From the NCBI RefSeq assembly GCF_017599305.1, contig NZ_JAGFWR010000006.1, forward strand, positions 124,001 to 188,000: a stretch of DNA of 64,000 nucleotides, read 5' to 3'. Below, piece after piece: positions 44,659 to 52,838 of the stretch (within the stretch, counting starts at the first letter, position 1; every line of letters begins with the position of its first letter). The notes below the pieces were generated by a model that was not told the origin of the DNA, did not search any database, and saw only the letters and a program-made list of their open reading frames with translations. Position numbers and translations under genes: made by a program. The stretch comes from Micromonospora antibiotica. Its GTDB lineage: Bacteria; Actinomycetota; Actinomycetes; Mycobacteriales; Micromonosporaceae.

Positions 44659-44841
44659 GGCGGATGACCGGCGAACACTGTGTGGACGGACAGGAAGGGG
44701 CGAACGGGCCGGCCGGGGTCCCATTCAGATCCGGCGATGTTACCAGAGCGTTTCGAGTGACTCAAGAGCTGCTCACAGTAGGTGACCACACCGCAGCCAC
44801 CGCAGCCAATCGGTGCTGCGGCGATCACCACGGAATTGAAT

Positions 44842-44853
44842 GTTAACGCTAAC
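44842..44853. promoter_or_regulatory. LacI-type operator GTTAACGCTAAC
   Basis: Inverted repeat GTTA-ACGC-TAAC, identical in layout to the site in front of the GH43-type gene (28693-28704) and differing from it at one base. It lies 184 bp further out than the 44641 palindrome. Confidence 0.5.
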
Positions 44854-45028
44854 GAGAGTGCTGGCCGGCAATGACGACCCCCGTCCGTTCGGGCGGGTCA
44901 CCACCCTGGAGGAGATCCGGATCCCTTCCGCTCCGGTGGGTGATGTGTCATCTTCGATTGATGGGGGTCGGTGGCCGCGCGGGCGGACGAGGGCGCGTCC
45001 GGGCACGCGGGCACGGGGCGGAAGCACG

Positions 45029-46354
45029 GTGCCGTTGAGCGGCGGGGTGCGGTCGACCCCCCGTACCCGCCCCCGCACCGGGCTCGCCGTCGGCCTGCTG
45101 GTCGTCGCCCTGCTGGCCCTGGTCGGGGGTCTGGCGTACGCCGCCCTGCTGCACGTCCAGGGCGCGAAGATCCGCCACGAGCTGGACTGGGCGATGGTGC
45201 ACGGCCGCCCGGCCGACCCGTCCGGCTGCACCTGGATCTTCGGCGGCGCGAGCGACACCGGGCACGCCGGTGCGCCGCCGGCCGGTTTCCCACAGCACGC
45301 GGCCATCCACGCCGTGGCCCGCACCGGCCGGCCGCAGGTCGACCAGGTGGCCCGCAACGGCACCGTCTACCACGTCCGCACGCAACTGCGCGGCGACGAG
45401 GTCGTCCAGGTGGTCTTCGACGCCCGTTTCCAGCTCGCCGAGCGGCGACACCTGCTCTGGGGGGTGTCGGCCGCCGCGGTGGCGGTCCTGGTCGCGGCGA
45501 CCGCGACCGACCTGCGGCTGCGCCGCCGGTCGGTGCAGCCGCTGACCGAGGCGCTCGACCGGCAACGCCGCTTCGTCGCCGACGCCAGCCACGAGCTGCG
45601 GGCCCCGATCACCCGGGTGCACACCGCCGCCCAGTTGCTGGCGCAGCGGTCGACCTGCGCCGACAGCGGAGCCGACCGGCGGGACCTGGACCGGCTGCTG
45701 CGCACCACCCGACTGCTCGGGGAGATCGTCGACGAGCTGCTCCTGTCGGCCCGGCTGGCCGACCCGTCGGCGGTGACCCGGCCGCTGACCCCGGTCGACC
45801 TGGCGGCACTGGTCGCCGAGGCGGTCGAGGCCGACGCGCCACGCGCCGCCGCGGACGGCGTGACGTTCACCGTGGCCGGCGCGGACGCTCCGGTCCCGGT
45901 CTGCGGCGTCGGGTCGGCGCTGCGCCGGGTGGTGACGGAGCTGCTGACGAACGCCCTGCACCACACCCCGCCCGGCGGCCACGTCGAGGTGCGGTTGCGA
46001 CCGGCGTCCGCGGACCACGTCGAGCTGGTGGTCAGCGACTCCGGTCAGGGCCTCGACCCCCGACACACCGACCGGATCTTCGACCGGTTCCACCGTGGCC
46101 CCGGGGCCGGGGACCGCCGGGTCGGGCTCGGTCTGGCCCTGATCCGCGAGGTGGTCACCGCGCACGGCGGCACGATCAGCGCGGCCGGCCGACCGGGGAC
46201 GGGAGCCACCTTCACCGTACGGCTGCCGACGGGTGGTGGGCAGCAGGACGGCCCGCCGCCGGGTGTCGATCCCACCGGGACCCGGTGGCCGTTCTGCTGG
46301 TGGGGGGCGTACCGCGAGCGGTCGGGTCAGCGCGACGAGCTGAGCAGATTCTGA
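45029..46354 (+). CDS. Two-component sensor histidine kinase
   Basis: I place the start at GTG 45029 (GGGGCGGAAG upstream), giving 441 residues; starts further upstream are possible but add a non-coding-looking stretch. The N-terminus has a membrane helix (about 15-40), a short extracellular sensor with conserved-looking CTW near position 65, and a second helix (about 145-165). The dimerisation domain has [11 protein letters not shown] with phospho-acceptor His188. The catalytic domain follows (N-box [44 protein letters not shown]). The response regulator gene begins 56 bp downstream. The stimulus is unknown; the position next to GH62 hints at polysaccharide or envelope sensing. Confidence 0.9.
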   Translation: MPLSGGVRSTPRTRPRTGLAVGLLVVALLALVGGLAYAALLHVQGAKIRHELDWAMVHGRPADPSGCTWIFGGASDTGHAGAPPAGFPQHAAIHAVARTGRPQVDQVARNGTVYHVRTQLRGDEVVQVVFDARFQLAERRHLLWGVSAAAVAVLVAATATDLRLRRRSVQPLTEALDRQRRFVADASHELRAPITRVHTAAQLLAQRSTCADSGADRRDLDRLLRTTRLLGEIVDELLLSARLADPSAVTRPLTPVDLAALVAEAVEADAPRAAADGVTFTVAGADAPVPVCGVGSALRRVVTELLTNALHHTPPGGHVEVRLRPASADHVELVVSDSGQGLDPRHTDRIFDRFHRGPGAGDRRVGLGLALIREVVTAHGGTISAAGRPGTGATFTVRLPTGGGQQDGPPPGVDPTGTRWPFCWWGAYRERSGQRDELSRF

Positions 46355-46409
46355 TCGGCGAGATATTCCGCCGGTCAACCTTCTCCCGTTTCGGTGCGAC
46401 CATGAACGG

Positions 46410-47090
46410 ATGACCGACCCGTCACCCCCGGCGCACGGCCCGTTGCTCCTCGTCGAGGACGACGTGGAACTCGCCGACATGCTGGTCGAGCTGTTCCGTC
46501 GGGCGGGGTACCGGATCGATCTGGCCCGCGACGGCCAGCGGGGACTGCACCTGGCGCTACGCGGCCCGTACCAGGTGATCATGTTGGACCGGCGGCTGCC
46601 GGCCATCGACGGGGTCGACCTGCTCATCCGGCTGCGGCGACGCTCCGTCGCCGCCCGGGTGCTGATGCTCAGCGCGCTCGGCGACCTCGACGAACGCATC
46701 CGGGGCCTCGACGCGGGCGCCGACGACTACCTACCGAAACCGTTCGAGGTGCCGGAGCTGATGGCCCGGGTACGGGCATTGACCCGCCGCCGCTTCGACG
46801 GGGCCGAGCTGATCCCGATCGGGGCCGGGCAGCTCGACCTGGCCCAGCGCGGGGTGCGGCTGCCCGACGGTCGGGAGGTGACGCTCAGCGGGCGGGAGTT
46901 CGAACTGATCCGGCTGCTCGCCAGCCAACCCCGGATGGTGCACAGCCGCAGCCAGCTGCGCGGGCGGGTGTTCGGCGCGGACCGGACCGAGGCGGTGGTC
47001 GACACGTACGTGCACTACCTACGGCGCAAGCTCGGCGACCGGGTGGTCCGCACGGTGCACGGGCTCGGCTACCAGATCGGCGCGCTGTAA
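46410..47090 (+). CDS. OmpR-family response regulator
   Basis: This 226-residue protein starts at ATG 46410. The receiver domain (about 12-125) has the acidic pair in LLVEDDVEL, phospho-acceptor Asp60 (IMLDRRLP), and Lys in YLPKPFEVPEL. The C-terminal winged helix (about 135-226) reads VTLSGREFELIRLLASQP, then VVDTYVHYLRRKLGD and VRTVHGLGYQIG. It is the partner of the kinase encoded just upstream. A strong hairpin follows the stop at once. Confidence 0.94.
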   Translation: MTDPSPPAHGPLLLVEDDVELADMLVELFRRAGYRIDLARDGQRGLHLALRGPYQVIMLDRRLPAIDGVDLLIRLRRRSVAARVLMLSALGDLDERIRGLDAGADDYLPKPFEVPELMARVRALTRRRFDGAELIPIGAGQLDLAQRGVRLPDGREVTLSGREFELIRLLASQPRMVHSRSQLRGRVFGADRTEAVVDTYVHYLRRKLGDRVVRTVHGLGYQIGAL

Positions 47091-47091
47091 G

Positions 47092-47128
47092 CCGGCCGTC
47101 CGGGACCCGCCGGGTCCCGGACGGCCGG
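47092..47128. terminator. Bidirectional terminator, 17-bp perfect stem
   Basis: CCGGCCGTCCGGGACCC (47092-47108) pairs perfectly with 47112-47128 around a GCC loop. It sits between the convergent response-regulator and crotonase genes (stop codons at 47090 and 47134). Confidence 0.9.
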
Positions 47129-47133
47129 AGGGC

Positions 47134-47898
47134 TCAGCGACCCGCGAACCGGGCCGGGCGTTTCTCCAGGAAGGCGGCCATGCCCTCCCGCTGGTCCTCG
47201 GTGGCGAACAGGGCGTGGAAGGCCCGCCGTTCGAACAGCACCCCGGCCTGCACGCCGACCTCCTCGGCCTGCCGTACCGCCTCCCGGGCCAGCATCGTCG
47301 CCAGCTTGGGGTGCCCGGCGACCACCGCCGCCGCGGCCTTCGCCTCGGCCAGCAGCCGGTCCGTCGGCACCACCCGGGACACCAGACCCCACCGGTACGC
47401 CTGCACCGCGTCGAGCTGCCGCCCGGTGAGGACCAGGTCCATCGCCCGCGCCGGACCGATCAGCCGGGTCAGCCGCTGCGTGCCGCCGATGCCGGGCATC
47501 ACCCCCACCCGCAGCTCCGGCTGGCCGAACCGGGCATTGTCCGCCGCGAAGATCAGGTCGCACATCATCGCCAGCTCGCAACCGCCGCCGAGGGCGTAGC
47601 CGGCCACCGCGGCGATCTTCGGGGTACGCAGCGCGGCGAACGCGTCCCAGCCGGCGAAGTGGTCCTCCAACGCCACGTCCAGGAAGGACTTGCCGGCCAT
47701 CTCCCGGATGTCCGCCCCGGCCGCGAAGACCTCGTCGGAGCCGGTGAGCACGAAGCAGCCCACCCCCGGATCGCGGTCCAGCGGTCGCAACGTCTCGACC
47801 AGCTCCGTCAGCAGCGCCGTGTCCAGCGCGTTGCGCACCTCGGGCCGGCACAGCCGCACCGTGACCACCCGGTCGTCCTTCTCCACGGTGATCCTCAT
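47134..47898 (-). CDS. Enoyl-CoA hydratase/isomerase (crotonase) family protein
   Basis: I choose ATG 47898, which has GGAGG five bases upstream; an in-frame ATG 12 bases earlier is weaker. The 254-residue protein has the crotonase core with oxyanion-hole segments EVFAAGADIREMAG and GYALGGGCELAMMCD. Both catalytic Glu positions of hydratases are present (GGGCEL and GQPELRVGVMPGIGGTQRL). It is the last gene of a three-gene operon after an adenylating enzyme and a membrane flavoprotein. That suggests it acts on a product activated by those enzymes rather than in general fatty acid oxidation, though ordinary enoyl-CoA hydration cannot be excluded. Confidence 0.9.
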   Translation of the reverse strand: MRITVEKDDRVVTVRLCRPEVRNALDTALLTELVETLRPLDRDPGVGCFVLTGSDEVFAAGADIREMAGKSFLDVALEDHFAGWDAFAALRTPKIAAVAGYALGGGCELAMMCDLIFAADNARFGQPELRVGVMPGIGGTQRLTRLIGPARAMDLVLTGRQLDAVQAYRWGLVSRVVPTDRLLAEAKAAAAVVAGHPKLATMLAREAVRQAEEVGVQAGVLFERRAFHALFATEDQREGMAAFLEKRPARFAGR

Positions 47899-47914
47899 CG
47901 TCGCCTCCATGTCG

Positions 47915-49261
47915 TCAGGAATCCCAGATGGCGCCGTACGCGGGCACCCCGCGTTCCTCCATGCCCCGCACCACCTGCCAGGTCAGCGGGCGGTTCGAGA
48001 TGCAGATGACCGCCTCCGCGTCGAATTCGCGGTACGCCTGCCAGGCCAGCCGCAGCATGTCGGGCTTGCCGTCGCGGGCGGTGTCCCACAGCAGCGCGTC
48101 GGGCTGGTGGGCGAGGATCTCGTCGACCAGCCCGTCGCCGAAGGTCTCGCGGTGCCGGCGGGCCACCCAGACCAGGCGGGCCGGCACCTGCCCGGCCAGC
48201 AGGTGCGGCAGCACCGGGCCGATCCCGCTGCCGGTCGCCACGTACACCACCCGCCGGAACAGGGTCTCGATGTTGGCCACCCCGGCGGTGCTGATCCCCT
48301 TCACCCAGAGCCGCTGCGGCGCGTCGTCGATGAACCGCCCGGTCCAGTCGCCGGCCCGGGAGACGGTCAGCCGGAACCCGCTGCGGCCCGGCGCCGGCAC
48401 GTTGGCGAAGGAGTGCCACTCCCACAGCGGGCTGCGGCTGACCGCGGTGGACGAGCCGGGGAACGGGGTCACCCCGTGGTCGAAGTGGACCAGCGCCACG
48501 TGCGACGAGGGGCGTTCGACCACGACCGGCACCCGGCGCAGCCGCAGCCAGGGCAGGGCGATGCTGGCGGTCAGCACCGCGAGCACCCCGCCCTGCGGGG
48601 AGGTGGCCAGCGCGGCCGGCCCGCCGGCCAGGAAACCGGCCTGCGCCCAGAGCAGCAGCAGGACCGCCCAGCCGCCGAGCCGGTGGGTGCGTTCGAACAG
48701 GTCGTGTCGGCGCGACCGTACCGGTGGCAGCGCGGTACCGACGACCGCCAGCAGCCCGACGGCGGCGGCGTACCCGGTGACCAGCGCCCCGGCCGGCGCG
48801 TCGCCGACGGTCAGCGCGCCGAGTTGCGCCAGGTACCAGGCGGTCCCGGCCAGTGCCGCGCCGACGTGCAGCCCGCCGAAGTGGTAGACCTTGCCCAACG
48901 TCGCGCGGATCCGCAGCGGCCAGTGGGTGGGTGCCCGGGTGGCCAGCCAGAAGAGCAGGTTGACCACGTACTGCTGGCGTACCAGCACCGCCAGCGCCAC
49001 GTTGGCCAGTGCGGCGGCACCCAGCGCGCCGGGCGCGGCGGGGCCGCCCCACCAGCCGGCGGTCAGCCCGTACGCCAGCAGGGCGAGGTTGGTCGCGACG
49101 ACCGCCGCGACCAGGCGGTGGTGGTGCATGAACCGGGGATGGGCCAGCAGCCGGCGCAGCGTCGAGCCCGGCGTTGGCGGCGCGTCGCCGGTCGTGGCCG
49201 CCGCCGCGGTACGCGGACGCGCCGCAGGAACCGGCGGGGGTCGCAGTCCGGTGGTGCTCAC
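47915..49261 (-). CDS. TmpA-like polytopic membrane flavin reductase
   Basis: The start is GTG 49261, overlapping the TGA of the adenylation gene, giving 448 residues. About six membrane helices (residues about 45-230) contain paired or isolated histidines in FMHHHRLVAAVV, KVYHFGGLHVG and LFERTHRLGGW, possible heme ligands as in ferric-reductase-like proteins. The C-terminal half (about 240-448) is a ferredoxin-NADP-reductase-like domain with VYVATGSGIGPVLPHLLAG. It ends in RGMEERGVPAYGAIWDS, a tail I associate with fungal TmpA and related plant membrane flavoproteins. Electron transfer from NAD(P)H through FAD and the membrane is likely. The acceptor is unknown. Confidence 0.8.
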   Translation of the reverse strand: MSTTGLRPPPVPAARPRTAAAATTGDAPPTPGSTLRRLLAHPRFMHHHRLVAAVVATNLALLAYGLTAGWWGGPAAPGALGAAALANVALAVLVRQQYVVNLLFWLATRAPTHWPLRIRATLGKVYHFGGLHVGAALAGTAWYLAQLGALTVGDAPAGALVTGYAAAVGLLAVVGTALPPVRSRRHDLFERTHRLGGWAVLLLLWAQAGFLAGGPAALATSPQGGVLAVLTASIALPWLRLRRVPVVVERPSSHVALVHFDHGVTPFPGSSTAVSRSPLWEWHSFANVPAPGRSGFRLTVSRAGDWTGRFIDDAPQRLWVKGISTAGVANIETLFRRVVYVATGSGIGPVLPHLLAGQVPARLVWVARRHRETFGDGLVDEILAHQPDALLWDTARDGKPDMLRLAWQAYREFDAEAVICISNRPLTWQVVRGMEERGVPAYGAIWDS

Positions 49262-50910
49262 GCCGCCGCCTCCTCGATGTGCGCCCACTGCCACCGCAGG
49301 TCGAGGGCGATCCGGCGTAATGCGTCCCGGTCGACCTTGCCCCGCCCGGTCATCGGCAGTTCGGGCAGCGGGTGCACGGCCGCCGGCACGCAGTAGTAGG
49401 GCAGCGCGGCGGCCACCGTGTCCCGACACCGCTGCGGGTCCAACTCCGCCGGGGCGACGAAGGAGACCAGGTCCCGGTCGGTCAGCCGGAGCGTGACCGC
49501 CAGCCGGCAGCCGGGCACCGTCTCCAGCACGGTGGAGACCGCGTCCAGTTCGACCCGGAACCCCCGGACCTTGACCTGGTCGTCGGTGCGGCCCAGGTGT
49601 TCCAGTTCCCCGTCGGCACGCCAGCGCCCCCGGTCCCGGGTGCGGAACATCCGCCGGCCACCGCCCAGGAACGGGTCGGGGGCGTACCGCTCGGCGTTGA
49701 GCGCGTCGTTGTCCAGGTAACCGGCGGAGACGCAGTCACCGCCCGCCCACATCTCCCCGGTCTCGCCGATGCGGCAGGGCCGGCCGTCGGCGTCGAGGAC
49801 GTAGACGGTGTTGTTCGGGGTCGGCCGGCCGATGGTGAGCGCCCCGCCGGGCCGGTGGCGGTGCATGGTGTTGACGATGGTGGTCTCGGTCGGCCCACAG
49901 CAGTTGTAGAAGACCCGGCCGACCGCCCACCGGTCCGCCAGCGGACGCGGACAGGGCTCCCCCGCCACGGCGACCACCCGCACCCCGGCGCACCGGTCCA
50001 GGTCGATGCGGCCGAGCACCGACGGGGTGGCGATCACCACGTCGGCGCGGGCGGCGGTGGCGGTGAGGTCCCGGTCGCGTACGAGCAGGGTGCCGCCGTT
50101 GGCGAGGCAGCCGAGGATCTCCCAGGCCGCCATGTCGAAGGCGACGTTGAGCAGTTGGGCGACCGTCCGTCCGGGCCGGATCCCCAGGTCGCCGGGGGCG
50201 GTGAGCAGGATGTTGGCCACGTTGCCGTGGGTGACGGTGACCCCGTTGGGGGTGCCCGTGGTGCCGGAGGTGAACAGCACGTAGCAGCCGTCGTCGGCGC
50301 GGACCGGCCGGTCCGGGACGGGGGCGGTCAGGTGCTGCCCCGGGGGCAGTGGTTCGGCCATCAGCTCGTCGACCGCGAGCCGGGGCACTCCGGGCAGTTG
50401 CGGCACCGCGTCCAGGGTGGCCGCGGTGGTCAGCACCACCCGGCACCGGGCCGCCGAGGTGACCTGCCGCAGCTGCGTGGTGGGTGCGACCCGGACGTCC
50501 TGTGGGACGTAGGCCGCCCCCGCCTTCAGCGTCGCCAGGATCCCCACCAGCATCGGCAGGGACCGGCTGGCGAAGACGCCCACGGTGTCCCCGGTCCGTA
50601 CGCCGAGGGCGGTGAGCCGGGCGGCCAGCCGGTTGGCCTGGCGGTCCAGTTCGCGGTAGCCGATCCGTACCCCGAGGTGCTCGGCGGCGACGGCGTCCGG
50701 GACGGCGGCGGCCCAACGGGCGAACGCCTGGTGGACGCGCAGTTCGGGGGCGGGCACCCGGGGGCCCTGACCGAACCGGTGGAAGAGCCGACGTTCGCGG
50801 GGTGGCAGGTGGTCCAGCAGGGGGCCCCGCCACCCGTCCGGTGCGGTGGGCAGGGTGCCGACCGGGCGCGTGGCCGGGTCGTCGAGCGTGCGGGACTGTC
50901 GTACGGACAT
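49258..50910 (-). CDS. Stand-alone NRPS-type adenylation enzyme, no carrier domain
   Basis: I place the start at ATG 50910 (AGGAG six bases upstream), giving 550 residues; the frame is open further upstream but not coding-like. All adenylation core motifs are present: YVLFTSGTTGTPNGVTVTHG (A3), FDMAAWE (A4, with the Asp that binds an amino acid amine), CGPTETTI (A5), GEMWAGGDCVSAGYL (A6), RTRDRGRW (A7), GRTDDQVKVRGFRVELD (A8) and MTGRGKVDR (A10, catalytic Lys). It ends 28 residues after the A10 Lys with no peptidyl-carrier domain. It should activate an amino-acid-like carboxylate as adenylate. It is translationally coupled to the membrane flavin reductase. Final acceptor and product are unknown. 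Confidence 0.9.
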   Translation of the reverse strand: MSVRQSRTLDDPATRPVGTLPTAPDGWRGPLLDHLPPRERRLFHRFGQGPRVPAPELRVHQAFARWAAAVPDAVAAEHLGVRIGYRELDRQANRLAARLTALGVRTGDTVGVFASRSLPMLVGILATLKAGAAYVPQDVRVAPTTQLRQVTSAARCRVVLTTAATLDAVPQLPGVPRLAVDELMAEPLPPGQHLTAPVPDRPVRADDGCYVLFTSGTTGTPNGVTVTHGNVANILLTAPGDLGIRPGRTVAQLLNVAFDMAAWEILGCLANGGTLLVRDRDLTATAARADVVIATPSVLGRIDLDRCAGVRVVAVAGEPCPRPLADRWAVGRVFYNCCGPTETTIVNTMHRHRPGGALTIGRPTPNNTVYVLDADGRPCRIGETGEMWAGGDCVSAGYLDNDALNAERYAPDPFLGGGRRMFRTRDRGRWRADGELEHLGRTDDQVKVRGFRVELDAVSTVLETVPGCRLAVTLRLTDRDLVSFVAPAELDPQRCRDTVAAALPYYCVPAAVHPLPELPMTGRGKVDRDALRRIALDLRWQWAHIEEAAA

Positions 50911-51361
50911 GGCTGCTCCTGTTCTGACCAGCCGCCCTGCGCGGCGATCGAGATCGATGCTCGCCAATGCAAATGGGAAATCTCTTAGATCCGGCGCGCG
51001 ACAGCCAGCCCGGGACGACACACCTGCTGGACGTCCACCGGCGACCCGGAACCGGGCAGACCCGGGAGCCGTACGGGGTGGCGGGGCGGGCGGCGGGGGC
51101 CGGAGCGGCCAACTCACCTCGACAGGAGCAAGAAAAAGAGAGCCTTCGATGTTAGCGTTCGTTTTTGCACCGGGACGGGAGCGTCCCGCCTCGCCACCGA
51201 GGCTCACCAGCCGGGGCGACCGCTCGACCCGGCCGCTCGGCCCGACCGCTCGGCCCGGCCACGGGCGCGGCGGCGCGATTGGTATGACGCCTGCCCGCCG
51301 CACCTCGCCGAGGACGCCCGGATTGCTGGCATATTCAGCACCGCGCTCGACGGTCGAGGCA

Positions 51362-51397
51362 TTGACGTTACACACTGGAAACTCTAACGTCTGATGT
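51362..51397 (+). promoter_or_regulatory. Promoter and overlapping operator of the fucose-type operon
   Basis: TTGACG (51362-51367) and TAACGT (51385-51390) are separated by exactly 17 bp. The -10 element is overlapped by ACGTCTGATGT (51387-51397), a close match to the perfect palindrome ACATCGGATGT in the GntR/mutarotase intergenic region (58481-58491). An outer inverted repeat GACGTTA/TAACGTC (51364-51370, 51385-51391) is also present. Repression by the FadR-type protein is inferred. Confidence 0.6.
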
Positions 51398-51669
51398 CTC
51401 GGTCGAGCGTGCAGGAAATCACCCCGCACCCCACCCGCCGTCAGGAGGGATCTCCGTGTCCCGTCCCGCGTCCGTCGCCATCCCCGGCCCCGGCAGCCGC
51501 ACCGAGAGCCGGGCGTCGGTCGGCCGACGCCCGACGGCCGACGGCCGACGCCCCGGCGTACCTGCTGGAGCTGACCTCCGGCGGCGACTGCGCCGCCGCC
51601 GGCCCACCGCTGAGGCAGTGGCGCTTCGACCGCAGCACCAACCTGCCGTGGACCGTCGCTCCCGGCTGA
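51394..51669 (+). pseudogene. Possible short gene or remnant in the sugar-operon leader
   Basis: A 91-codon frame whose last 40 residues (ending GGDCAAAGPPLRQWRFDRST then NLPWTVAPG) look protein-like, while the first 50 are Arg/Pro/Ser-rich. A strong ribosome site (AGGAGG) precedes a GTG at 51456 in a different frame, and short GGCCGAC repeats lie at the junction, so a frameshifted remnant is possible. I do not recognise it. Confidence 0.25.
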
Positions 51670-51767
51670 TCCGCGCGGCGCACCAGCCGGCGCGGGTGTC
51701 GCCGCGATCCCCCAGGTCGCGGCGACACCCGCGCCGGACCACTCCCCCGAGGAACGGAGCGAACACG

Positions 51768-52838
51768 ATGAACCACCGACATCTGGTGAGCGCGGGACTG
51801 ACCGTGCTGCTCGGGGTGACGGCCACCCTCGCCGCCGGCTGCGGTGACCGGTCGGGCGGCGGGACCGCAACGGGCAGTGGCAAGCCGCTGATCGGGGTCG
51901 ACTATCCCCGCTCGGACACCGACTTCTGGAACTCCTACATCAGGTACGTGCCGCAGTCCGCCGACGGGTTGGGGATCGAACTCAAGACCACCAACTCGCA
52001 GAACGACATCGCGAACCTCATCTCGAACGCCCAGACCTTCATGAGCCAGGGCGTCAAGGCGGTGGTGATGGCCCCGCAGGACACCGCCGCCATCGCGCCC
52101 ACCCTGACCCAGCTGGAAGGTCGCAAGATCCCGGTGGTCACCATCGACACCCGACCCGACAGCGGCAAGGTGTTCATGGTGGTCCGCGCCGACAACCGCG
52201 CGTACGGCACCAAGGCGTGCCAGTTCCTGGGCGCCAAGCTGGGCGGCAAGGGCAAGGTGGTCATGCTCCAGGGCGGCCTGGACTCGATCAACGGGCGGGA
52301 CCGCACCGAGGCGTTCAACGAGTGCATGGGCCGGGATTTCCCCGGCATCAAGGTGTTCGGCGAGGCGACCGACTGGAAGGCCGACGTGGCGGCGTCGAAG
52401 TTGCAGACCCGCTTCGCGTCCGACCCGGACATCAGGGGCGTCTACATGCAGTCCTCGTTTGCGCTGTCGGGCACCCTGCAGATCCTCAAGCAGCGGGGCC
52501 TCCAGGTGCCGCCGACCGACCCGAAGCACGTCTTCGTCGTGTCCAACGACGGCATCCCCGAGGAGCTGAAGGACATCGGCGAGGGGTTGATCGATGCCAC
52601 CGTCAGCCAACCCGCCGACCTCTACGCCCGCTACGGGCTGGAGTACGCCAAGGCGGCGATCGAGGGCAGGACGTTCCAGCCCGGCCCCACCGACCACGGC
52701 AGCACCATCATCCAGGTACGCGACGGCCTGCTGGAGGACCAACTGCCCGCGCCCCTGGTGACCCTGGACGGCGCACCGATCGGGGGGCAGCCGACCGTGA
52801 AGTTCGACGATGCCTCGCTGTGGGGCCGCAACGCATGA
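51768..52838 (+). CDS. Sugar ABC transporter substrate-binding lipoprotein (CUT2)
   Basis: I choose ATG 51768 because it gives a lipoprotein signal (MNHRHLVSAGLTVLLG...LAAGC, Cys about 25) and has GGAG eight bases upstream; the frame is open 312 bases further up but is not coding-like there. The 356-residue protein has an RbsB-like fold: IGVDYPRSDTDFWNSY, ISNAQTFMSQGVKAVVMAPQ, PVVTIDTRPDSG and VFVVSNDGIPEELKDIGEG. It is the first gene of the operon feeding L-fuconate dehydratase and the lactonase, so L-fucose or a similar 6-deoxyhexose or related aldose is its likely ligand. Confidence 0.92.
   Translation: MNHRHLVSAGLTVLLGVTATLAAGCGDRSGGGTATGSGKPLIGVDYPRSDTDFWNSYIRYVPQSADGLGIELKTTNSQNDIANLISNAQTFMSQGVKAVVMAPQDTAAIAPTLTQLEGRKIPVVTIDTRPDSGKVFMVVRADNRAYGTKACQFLGAKLGGKGKVVMLQGGLDSINGRDRTEAFNECMGRDFPGIKVFGEATDWKADVAASKLQTRFASDPDIRGVYMQSSFALSGTLQILKQRGLQVPPTDPKHVFVVSNDGIPEELKDIGEGLIDATVSQPADLYARYGLEYAKAAIEGRTFQPGPTDHGSTIIQVRDGLLEDQLPAPLVTLDGAPIGGQPTVKFDDASLWGRNA

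Larger units (their letters stand above)
44496..45028. other. Divergent promoter region GH62 gene / sensor kinase
   Basis: This 533 bp interval contains no supported gene. The long frame that begins at 44840 and runs into the kinase is not protein-like before about 45029. The AT-richer part (44640-44860) carries two LacI-type palindromes, at 44641-44658 and 44842-44853. Confidence 0.55.
50911..51767. other. 857 bp regulatory region between A-domain operon and sugar operon
   Basis: The left part (50911-51160) should carry the promoter of the minus-strand adenylation operon. A LacI-type half-site on the minus strand (CGCTAACATCGA, 51146-51157) matches 12 bases near the GH43 operator. The right part holds the sugar-operon promoter at 51362-51397 and a long leader of about 370 nt. 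A short frame at 51394-51669 ends in protein-like sequence (LRQWRFDRSTNLPWTV) and may be a gene remnant. Nothing else is supported. Confidence 0.5.

Noticed and set aside
44840..45028. N-terminal extension of the sensor kinase
   Set aside because: The extension is Arg/Gly-rich, overlaps a LacI-type palindrome and lacks a ribosome site, while GTG 45029 gives a normal kinase N-terminus.
51397..51767. Riboswitch in the long leader
   Set aside because: I could not match any known aptamer consensus; the repeats there are simple GC-rich heptamers.
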